Source of the DNA: Arthrobacter sp. ISL-72
GTDB lineage: Bacteria; Actinomycetota; Actinomycetes; Actinomycetales; Micrococcaceae
Assembly: GCF_018613755.1 (NCBI RefSeq)
Contig: NZ_JAGGPP010000016.1
Span: 1 to 64,000 of the forward strand
Length of the DNA: 64,000 bases
Direction: 5' to 3'
How positions within the stretch are numbered: position 1 is the first letter of the stretch; each line of letters opens with the position of its first letter. The notes beneath the pieces were generated by a model. The model searched no databases, was not told the origin of the DNA, and saw nothing but the letters and a program-made list of their open reading frames with translations. Shown here piece after piece: positions 58,025-64,000 of this stretch. A program made the position numbers and the translations under genes.

Positions 58025-58699
58025 TCAGGCTTCCAGGGCTGCCGGGAGTTCGGGTAAGGCGTTTATCGTGATGTCCGGGGACTGGAAGTACGACGGGTAG
58101 GCGGCGCCTGTCCGGTTCAGCCATGCCGTCCGCAGTCCGGCCTTGGCCGCCCCGTGGATATCCCAGGGGTGCACGGCGACGAGCAACATTTCCGCAGCGC
58201 CCGCTCCGGCCGAAGCCGCAGCATACTCGTAGGCCGCCGGGGCCGGTTTCCATGCCGGGGCGTCCTGGACCGAGAGCAGCAACTCGAACTCGTCCCGGAT
58301 CCCGCCCTCGTTGAAGAGCCTTTCGGTCATGGCGGTTGCGCCGTTGGTCAGGGTGATCAGCCGGTATCCAGCGCCTGTGAGTGCCCTGACCCCCTCGGGG
58401 ACATCCGGGTGCAGGCCGAGGTCCCGCATGCCTTTCATCACGTGTTCGACTGCCCGGTCCAGGTCTCCGGTGGTCCCTTCCGCAACCAGCAGTCCGCGGA
58501 GGGCCTCCGCTCCCAGGACTGCGAAGGAGCCGTTGTCTCCGCTGGCTGTAAGCGCGAATCCGTCGCGCAGCAGGCTGGCAAACCACAGCTTTACCAGTTC
58601 CTTCGGGGCGCCCACTTCGGCGAACCGGTTCCCGAGCGGGGCCATGTCCGAAAGGGTTTCATTCACGTCAAAGACAATGACAGATATGGCCGTGCTCAT
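58025..58699 (-). CDS. Haloacid dehalogenase type II family hydrolase
   Basis: A 224-residue HAD hydrolase: FDVNETLSD (nucleophile Asp at about residue 10), LTNGATAMTERLF with the Thr/Asn motif II, KPAPAAYEYAA and VAVHPWDIHGAAKAGLRTAWLNR. These are the hallmarks of (S)-2-haloacid dehalogenases, although many relatives act on phosphates. GAAGGAG precedes ATG 58699. It is the third gene after paaI and paaK (34-nt gap), an unusual partner for phenylacetate genes. Confidence 0.82.
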   Translation of the reverse strand: MSTAISVIVFDVNETLSDMAPLGNRFAEVGAPKELVKLWFASLLRDGFALTASGDNGSFAVLGAEALRGLLVAEGTTGDLDRAVEHVMKGMRDLGLHPDVPEGVRALTGAGYRLITLTNGATAMTERLFNEGGIRDEFELLLSVQDAPAWKPAPAAYEYAAASAGAGAAEMLLVAVHPWDIHGAAKAGLRTAWLNRTGAAYPSYFQSPDITINALPELPAALEA

Positions 58700-58733
58700 C
58701 GATTCTCCTTCAGCGGTCCGGATTCCCCTGACC

Positions 58734-60089
58734 CTACCCCTTGGGGCGCATGTCGTAGATCCGGCGGAGCTTGCCGTTTGAACGCTCCAGCGAGCCCGGC
58801 TCAACCACGTCCACGGTGCATGAAGAACCCACGTGGATCTTGATCTGTTCGCGCAGGGTGCGTGCCGCCGTCGAGCTTTGCTCGGGGGTGACGGCGTCCC
58901 GGCGTTCGATCCGGACGGTCAGCTGGTCCATCCGCTGGCCCTCGGGGCGGGTGAGCTCCAGCTGGAAGTGCGGGCTCAGCTCGGGGATGCGCAGTGCGAT
59001 CTCCTCGATCTGCGAGGGGAACAGGTTCACGCCGCGCAGGATGATCATGTCGTCGCTGCGGCCGGTGATGCGGCCCATCCGGCGGTGTGCGGGGCGGGCA
59101 GTGCCGGGCATCAGGCGGGTGAGGTCCTTGGTGCGGTAGCGGATGATGGGCAGCGCTTCCTTGGTGAGTGATGTGAACACCAGCTCGCCGTGTTCGCCGT
59201 CGCCCAGGACTGAGTCCACGCCGACGGCGGGATTGAACGCGTCGATGATCTCGGGGCGGAAGTGGTCCTCCCAGATGTGGCTGCCGTCCTGGGTCTCCAC
59301 GGCTTCGCCGGCCACGCCGGGGCCCATGACCTCGGACAGGCCGTAGATGTCGCAGGCCTTGATGTTCATGGTGGTTTCGAGCTCGTGGCGCATTTCCTCG
59401 GTCCACGGCTCGGCACCCAGGACGGCGTACTTGAGCGAAGTGGAGGCCGGGTCGATGCCCTGCTTCATCATCGCGTCGGCAATCGTCAGCAGGTAGGTGG
59501 GGGTGGCCAGGATCGCGTCGGGCTTGAAGTCCTGGATGAGCGTGATCTGGCGTTCGGTCTGTCCGCCGGAGATGGGGATGACGGTGCAGCCGAGGGCTTC
59601 GGCACCCGCGTGGGCACCCAGGCCGCCGGTGAACAGGCCGTAGCCGTAGGCGTTGTGAACCTTCATGCCGGGGCGGATGCCGGAGGCGCGGAAGGAACGT
59701 GCCACGAGCTTGGCCCAGTCGGCGAGGTCCTTTTTGGTGTAGCCCACCACGGTGGCGCGGCCGGTGGTGCCGGAGCTGGCGTGGATGCGGGCCACCTCGT
59801 TCTGGGGCACGGCGAACATGCCGAAGGGGTACTCCAGCCGGAGGTCCTCTTTGGTGGTGAAGGGGAACTGGCCCAGGTCGGACAGCTCGCGGAGGTCGGT
59901 GGGGTGCACCCCGGCCTCGTCGAACTTGCGCTTGTACAGCGGGACGCGGTCGTAGGCGTACGCGACGGTGTGCTGGAGTCGGCTGAGCTGCAGCGCCTCC
60001 AGCTCGTCGCGCGACATGGTTTCTTCGGGGTCCAGTCCGGCGCCTGTTGGAGCGGTGGGGGTAGGGGTTTCGGGGGCATGCAGGGTCAT
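58734..60089 (-). CDS. paaK: Phenylacetate-CoA ligase
   Basis: Activates phenylacetate to phenylacetyl-CoA. The 451-residue adenylate-forming enzyme has RIHASSGTTGRATVVGYTKKDLADWAKLVARSFRASG (P-loop near 105), YGYGLFTGGLGAHAGAEALG, DIYGLSEVMGPGVAGE and the C-terminal GRSDDMIILRGVNLFPSQIEE. It starts 7 nt after the paaI stop. The first 20 residues are Pro/Thr-rich and not conserved. Confidence 0.95.
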   Translation of the reverse strand: MTLHAPETPTPTAPTGAGLDPEETMSRDELEALQLSRLQHTVAYAYDRVPLYKRKFDEAGVHPTDLRELSDLGQFPFTTKEDLRLEYPFGMFAVPQNEVARIHASSGTTGRATVVGYTKKDLADWAKLVARSFRASGIRPGMKVHNAYGYGLFTGGLGAHAGAEALGCTVIPISGGQTERQITLIQDFKPDAILATPTYLLTIADAMMKQGIDPASTSLKYAVLGAEPWTEEMRHELETTMNIKACDIYGLSEVMGPGVAGEAVETQDGSHIWEDHFRPEIIDAFNPAVGVDSVLGDGEHGELVFTSLTKEALPIIRYRTKDLTRLMPGTARPAHRRMGRITGRSDDMIILRGVNLFPSQIEEIALRIPELSPHFQLELTRPEGQRMDQLTVRIERRDAVTPEQSSTAARTLREQIKIHVGSSCTVDVVEPGSLERSNGKLRRIYDMRPKG

Positions 60090-60096
60090 GGTTTAC

Positions 60097-60564
60097 CTAC
60101 TTCTTGGAGATGGTGCGGCTGCGTCCGCGGAACTCGGCGATGAGCTCGCCCGGATTGCCGGAGTCGGGGCCGGAATCCGGCTGGGGGGCGGCGGCGAAAA
60201 TCTGGATGTCGTACAGGCCGCTCCGCCCGGCGGTGGAGCGGCGGTCCGCGACGGCGGTGATCACCTGCCCGCGGTAGGCGGGCTTGAGGAAGTTGATGTC
60301 GACGCCGGCGGCAACGGTGATGTTGTTTTCCTCGCCGGGTGCCGGGTTGACCGGGTTGCAGGCCAAGGCAAAAGCGGTGTCGCCGAAGGCGAAGATCATT
60401 CCGCCATGGGCCATGCCGAAGCCGTTGAGCATTTCCTGCCGGAGGGTCATGCGGATGGTGGCGTGACCGTCGCTGAGGGCGAGGACCTGGATGCCCATCC
60501 ACTCGGAGGCATAATCGTTTTCAAGGATGGGGTGGGTGGCCCCGGAGATTGTTGCTTCAGCCAT
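60097..60564 (-). CDS. paaI: Hydroxyphenylacetyl-CoA thioesterase PaaI
   Basis: A 155-residue hotdog thioesterase that removes dead-end CoA esters in phenylacetate catabolism. LNGFGMAHGGMIFAFGDTAFALACN carries the active-site Gly/Asp, and DINFLKPAYRGQVITAVADRR the second strand pair. First gene of paaI-paaK-HAD; a PaaR-type palindrome lies 23-44 bp upstream. Confidence 0.9.
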   Translation of the reverse strand: MAEATISGATHPILENDYASEWMGIQVLALSDGHATIRMTLRQEMLNGFGMAHGGMIFAFGDTAFALACNPVNPAPGEENNITVAAGVDINFLKPAYRGQVITAVADRRSTAGRSGLYDIQIFAAAPQPDSGPDSGNPGELIAEFRGRSRTISKK

Positions 60565-60586
60565 GCGTCATTGCCTCCAGCTTTAT

Positions 60587-60608
60587 TTACCGAATGTTCA
60601 TTAGGTAA
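60587..60608. promoter_or_regulatory. PaaR-type operator before paaI
   Basis: TTACCGAATGT / TCATTAGGTAA, a 22-bp near-palindrome (three mismatched pairs), the best-formed of the four related sites. Confidence 0.65.
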
Positions 60609-60649
60609 TCCCATTTTGGGGCATGCTGTCAAGAGCAGGGGCCCGCTGA

Positions 60650-60714
60650 GTGCCGGATCGGGGGCCGGATCGAGTGCCGGATCGAGGGGCCCGATCAGGG
60701 TTCCGGATCGGGGC
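60650..60714. repeat. Short GCCGGATCG direct repeats
   Basis: GCCGGATCG or TCCGGATCG recurs about four times, at irregular 9-35 bp spacing, between paaI and the small unknown gene. Likely simple sequence expansion. Confidence 0.6.
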
Positions 60715-61015
60715 GCTCGAACGTCAGGGACCACGGATTGCTTCCGGCACCCGTCTGGACCCAGCCGTCCTGTTCGATCTGGCGGATGAGGTGCTGGACG
60801 GTATGGGACATGACGTGCGTCCACGCCGCCTCAGGTGCCGAGGGCGACACGGGCGTGGGTGTGGTGATGGTGTCGCTGGAATACCGGATCTCGCTGCCCA
60901 CGCGGGCAACGAACCTCAGCAGCGAACTGCCTTTTGGCGAGGAGATGGCGGCGAGCAGGCGGGCCCACCAGGACGTGCCGCCGACGTCCTGGAGCTCAAC
61001 CTGAAGAGTTTCCAA
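60695..61015 (-). CDS. Unknown 106-residue protein
   Basis: Begins METLQVELQDVGGTSWWARLLAAISSPKGSSLLRFVARVGSEI and has a central TPTPVSP hinge followed by WTHVMSHTVQHLIRQIEQDGWVQTGAG, which looks like a helix and a small beta unit. No motif, signal peptide or membrane helix. The coding frame has good actinobacterial third-position GC, so I call it real. It lies upstream of paaI on the same strand but is separated by the operator, so it is not clearly in that operon. Divergent from pta. Confidence 0.6.
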   Translation of the reverse strand: METLQVELQDVGGTSWWARLLAAISSPKGSSLLRFVARVGSEIRYSSDTITTPTPVSPSAPEAAWTHVMSHTVQHLIRQIEQDGWVQTGAGSNPWSLTFERPDPEP

Positions 61016-61238
61016 GGTGTCCTCTGTTTCCTCGTCTCTCCAGCATGACGGATGACACCCGGGCGCGAAAGTGTCAAAGGTCCTGACAGGACGCCCGCCC
61101 CGCAGTCACACCCCCGGTCCCGGAGAGAAGGCCCGGAGAGAAGGCGGCGGGCAGAAGCCCGCATGGAGAAAATCGCCGCAACAAGTGAAAGTATGGACGG
61201 ACGGAAAGCACCACTACGTCACAACCTAAGGGCGGACC

Positions 61239-63350
61239 ATGGCCAAGGGGATATACGTCAGCGCGACCACACCGGGATCCGGAAAGTCGCTCATTGCGCT
61301 GGGGCTGGCGGACACGCTGCACCGGCACGCGGACCGGATCGGCTTCTTCAAGCCCGTGGTCCACGGAAACGACGCGGCGGCGGATCCCATGGTTTCCCTG
61401 ATGAAGGCCAGGTTTGACCTCGACGACCAGCGCTGCCGCGGCGGCCTGACCTTCGCCGAGGTCCGCGGCCTGCTGGCCGAAGGGAAGCGGGCCGAGATCG
61501 ATGCGCGCTGCGTGGAGATCTTCGCCGAGATGTCGCGCCACTGCGATGTGGTCATTGTCGAGGGCACAGACCTCACAGGCCACGACGCCGCCGTCGAATT
61601 CGACCTCAACGCCCGCCTCGCGAACAACCTGGCCGCGTCCGTCGTGGCCGTGGTGGGCGCGAAGGGGCTCACCGTCGAGGAGGCGGCCGACGCCGTCGAG
61701 GTTGCCCGCAAGGAACTGGCGGCCGAACGCTGCAGCCTGCTGGCCATCATGGTGAACCGCGCCGACCCGGAAGATGTGGACGGCATCGTCGCCGCCGTGA
61801 AGCCCGGCGCGTCCGGCCGGCCCGTGTATGTGTTCCCGGAGCTCGAGGACATTGCCCGGCCCACCACCGGTGAAGTGGCCACGGCCCTGGGGATCCGCCA
61901 GGTGGCAGGCCGCTCGGACATGGAACGCGATGTCCACGCCATCCGGGTGGCGGCCATGAACGTGGCCAACTTCCTGCACGTGCTCGACGACGGCGCGCTG
62001 GTGATCGTCCCGGGCGACCGTGCGGACGTGATGGTTGCGTGCCTCGCATCGTCGTTCTCGCCCGAGTTCCCGGTGCCGTCGGCGCTGATCCTTACCGGCG
62101 GCCTGGCCCCCGACCCGAACATCTACTCGCTGCTGGCGCAGGCGCCGTTCCCCGTGTTCGCAGCCGAGGGCGATACCTACACCACCGCCAAGCGGGTGTC
62201 CGAGGTGCGCAGCGAAATCTGGTCCGGGCACCGGCGCAAGGTGGCCTCGGCCGTGGGGCTGTGGGCCAGGCTGGTGGACGAGGCGGAGCTGGTGGAGCGC
62301 CTGCACCTGCCGCGGCTGGAGCGGATGACGCCGCTGCGTTTCCTGCATGATCTCATTGAGCGGGCCAGGCTGCAGCGCCGGCACATCGTGCTGCCGGAGG
62401 GGAATGACGTGCGGATCCTGCGTGCCGCGGAAATCCTGCACCGGCGGGACGTTTGCGACCTCACCGTCCTGGGCAGCGAACAGGACGTGCGGGAGCTGGC
62501 GTCCACCCAGGGCATCGATCTTGCCGGCATCCACATCGTGGACCCCGCCACCTCGGAGCTGCGCCAGCAGTTCGCCGAGAAGTACGCGGAGCTGCGGGCG
62601 CACAAGGGCGTGGACCTGGCCCGGGCGCTCGAAGTGATGCTGGACGGCAGCTACTTCGGCACCATGATGGTGCAGCTGGGCGTGGTGGACGGCATGGTCT
62701 CCGGCGCCGCGCACACCACCGCCCACACGATCCGGCCGGCGCTGGAGTTCGTGAAGACCCGCGACGGCGTGAAGATCGTCTCCTCGGTATTCCTGATGCT
62801 GATGCCGGACCGCGTCCTGGTGTACGGCGACTGTGCGGTTAATCCGGATCCGAACGCGGAGCAGCTCGCTGACATCGCGCTGGCATCGGCCGAAACCGCC
62901 GGGCAGTTCGGCGTGGACCCGCGGGTGGCCATGCTGTCCTACTCCACCGGCGGGTCAGGGTCCGGGCTGGCAGTGGACAAAGTCCGGGAGGCCACCGAAG
63001 TGGTGAAAACGCGCCGGCCGGACCTCGCCGTCGAAGGTCCCATCCAGTACGACGCCGCCGTGGACGCCGCAATCGCCCAGTCCAAGATGCCCGGCTCGTC
63101 CGTCGCAGGGCAGGCCACCGTGTTCATCTTCCCGGATCTCAACACCGGCAACAACACGTACAAGGCGGTGCAGCAGTCCTCGGGTGCGGTCGCCGTCGGG
63201 CCTGTCCTGCAGGGGCTCCGCAAGCCCGTGAATGACCTGTCGCGCGGCTGCACCGTGGAGGACATCGTGAACACAGTGGCCATCACCGCGGTCCAGGCCC
63301 AGTCCGTGGAACCCGCCGCCGAGCCGGCCGCCGCCGCTGCCCACGCTTAG
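61239..63350 (+). CDS. pta: Phosphate acetyltransferase, long form
   Basis: Interconverts acetyl-CoA and acetyl-phosphate. The 703-residue protein has an N-terminal BioD-like P-loop domain (SATTPGSGKSLIALGLADTL, residues 8-27), a DRTGG domain in the middle (200-330) and the catalytic PTA domain (375-690) with MVSGAAHTTAHTIRPALEFVKT and FIFPDLNTGNNTYKAVQ. GGACC lies before ATG 61239. The usual acetate kinase gene does not follow; next is a convergent MFS gene. Confidence 0.93.
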   Translation: MAKGIYVSATTPGSGKSLIALGLADTLHRHADRIGFFKPVVHGNDAAADPMVSLMKARFDLDDQRCRGGLTFAEVRGLLAEGKRAEIDARCVEIFAEMSRHCDVVIVEGTDLTGHDAAVEFDLNARLANNLAASVVAVVGAKGLTVEEAADAVEVARKELAAERCSLLAIMVNRADPEDVDGIVAAVKPGASGRPVYVFPELEDIARPTTGEVATALGIRQVAGRSDMERDVHAIRVAAMNVANFLHVLDDGALVIVPGDRADVMVACLASSFSPEFPVPSALILTGGLAPDPNIYSLLAQAPFPVFAAEGDTYTTAKRVSEVRSEIWSGHRRKVASAVGLWARLVDEAELVERLHLPRLERMTPLRFLHDLIERARLQRRHIVLPEGNDVRILRAAEILHRRDVCDLTVLGSEQDVRELASTQGIDLAGIHIVDPATSELRQQFAEKYAELRAHKGVDLARALEVMLDGSYFGTMMVQLGVVDGMVSGAAHTTAHTIRPALEFVKTRDGVKIVSSVFLMLMPDRVLVYGDCAVNPDPNAEQLADIALASAETAGQFGVDPRVAMLSYSTGGSGSGLAVDKVREATEVVKTRRPDLAVEGPIQYDAAVDAAIAQSKMPGSSVAGQATVFIFPDLNTGNNTYKAVQQSSGAVAVGPVLQGLRKPVNDLSRGCTVEDIVNTVAITAVQAQSVEPAAEPAAAAAHA

Positions 63351-63424
63351 TCAGCCCACGCTTAGTCAGCGGCACGAGGCGCGTTCGGGCACGCGAAGTG
63401 CTGGCGAAATCCGGGCAGGCGCGG

Positions 63425-63459
63425 AAAGATCCCGGCAGCTCGGGGCTGCCGGGATCTTT
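63425..63459. terminator. Bidirectional terminator after pta
   Basis: AAAGATCCCGGCAGC (63425-63439) pairs perfectly with GCTGCCGGGATCTTT (63445-63459), loop TCGGG, with flanking A and T runs giving termination in both directions between convergent genes. Confidence 0.85.
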
Positions 63460-63520
63460 CCTGCGCTGGATCGGTGCGCGGGATCTTTAAGGGGCGGGCA
63501 ACGCCCGGGCGTTCGCCTTG

Positions 63521-64000
63521 CTAGACGCTCTCCTTCACCTTCAGCGGCTCGATTTTGCCCATGATGAACAGGTAGTTGACGGCGCCGAGGAGTGAGACGG
63601 CGCCGATCACGGCCAGCGGTGCCACGAACGATCCGGTCTGGTCAACGAGGACTCCGATCAGGATCGGAGTGAAGATGCCGGCCAGGTTGGAGGCGAAGTT
63701 CTGCAGGCCGCCAATGGAGCCCACGTGGCGCGAGCTGGGTGCGACGTCGGCTGGCAGCGACCAGATGCCGGTGGCGGCGACAGTCAGGCTGGAGTAGGCG
63801 ATCGACAGCAGCGCGAGTGCCATCCAGGCTTCGGGAACCAGTGCCGCAAACATGATGATGGAACCGCCCGCCAGGCCGCCGGCAATGGCGGTCTTTCGGA
63901 CCTTGCTCACGGGTGAGCCGTTCCGGACGGCGCGGTCAGCCAGGTACCCGCCGAGCCAGCCGAACAGGACCGCGCAGATGCCGGGAATCGCGCCGAACAT
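63521..64000 (-). CDS. MFS transporter, C-terminal half (partial)
   Basis: The frame is open to the window edge, so the start is outside. The visible 159 residues cover about five helices, including GWLGGYLADRAVRNGSPVSKVRKTAIAGG (the inter-helix MFS motif of the second half) and SLTVAATGIWSLPADVAPSSRHVGSIGGLQNFASNLAGIFTPILIGVLVDQTGS, closely typical of the anion:cation symporter (hexuronate, galactonate, glucarate) group. The substrate is unknown. Confidence 0.85.
   Translation of the reverse strand: MFGAIPGICAVLFGWLGGYLADRAVRNGSPVSKVRKTAIAGGLAGGSIIMFAALVPEAWMALALLSIAYSSLTVAATGIWSLPADVAPSSRHVGSIGGLQNFASNLAGIFTPILIGVLVDQTGSFVAPLAVIGAVSLLGAVNYLFIMGKIEPLKVKESV

Noticed and set aside
1..64000. 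tRNA, rRNA or known riboswitches
   Set aside because: No tRNA T-loop/acceptor pattern or rRNA sequence was noticed by reading; a covariance search would be needed to exclude small RNAs.

Overview
The window is high-GC actinobacterial DNA, most like Arthrobacter/Pseudarthrobacter (Micrococcaceae). Indicators are a BldC-type regulator followed by the 32-residue ribosomal protein bS22, a system II cytochrome c maturation block, a menaquinone block (menA, menE, menB), Rex, leaderless or GTG/TTG starts, and phenylacetate genes under TetR-type (PaaR-like) operators. No rRNA, tRNA, CRISPR array or intact insertion sequence was found. Nearly all of the window codes.

Layout. 1-2.6 kb: rhamnulokinase and a CE7 esterase. 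2.7-4.1 kb: DAHP synthase behind a Trp/Tyr/Phe leader peptide with two RNA hairpins. 4.3-6.8 kb: bldC, bS22, a HAD phosphatase, a glutaredoxin-like protein and rex. 6.8-9.4 kb: two tandem Pro/Gln-rich four-helix membrane proteins and YceI. 9.7-14.7 kb: histidine phosphatase, TlpA, CcdA, ResB, CcsB, the conserved cytochrome c assembly operon. 14.8-16.1 kb: a zinc-starvation pair (Cys-free bL36 and a CobW-like protein lacking its P-loop) behind a Zur-type box. 16.1-19.8 kb: a decaying arsenic cluster (ArsR; Acr3 remnant; ArsC; TrxB with an amber codon; a 23-residue Cys-rich peptide; an ArsO-like flavoprotein). 19.8-23.9 kb: PLDc_N protein, DUF4229, menA/menE/menB. 23.9-28.6 kb: VOC protein, gamma-carbonic anhydrase, CPBP protease, and a Mn/Zn ABC importer. 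28.7-30.5 kb: an ABC-F ATPase behind a three-codon leader ORF. 30.7-34.0 kb: an unknown protein with nirB and nirD. 34.2-41.1 kb: amino acid permease, LuxR regulator with SRPBCC and cupin partners, dienelactone hydrolase, CsbD, SRPBCC and pentapeptide proteins.

41.3-60.6 kb carries four phenylacetate-type units (thiolase/enoyl-CoA hydratase/3-hydroxyacyl-CoA dehydrogenase; hotdog thioesterase and paaZ; paaR; paaI-paaK-HAD), each with a related candidate operator. Unrelated genes lie between them: GNAT, SGNH hydrolase, tyrosine phosphatase, a sortase-anchored S1 protease, a sigma/anti-sigma fusion, ferritin, DUF4397, VOC and DUF427. The PaaABCDE oxygenase is not in the window. 61.2-64 kb: pta without a neighbouring ackA, and the C-terminal half of an MFS transporter cut by the window edge.

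The most unusual items are: (i) at least three families of intergenic palindromes with near-perfect 18-28 bp arms, recurring at nine or more places, one half-site being part of a coding sequence; (ii) a single protein joining sigma-70 region 2 to an RskA-type anti-sigma factor with sigma region 4 missing; (iii) the Cys-rich 23-mer in the ars cluster; (iv) two leader-peptide switches (DAHP synthase and ABC-F) that both look leaderless; (v) a P-loop-less CobW-like protein with bL36 behind a Zur-type box.
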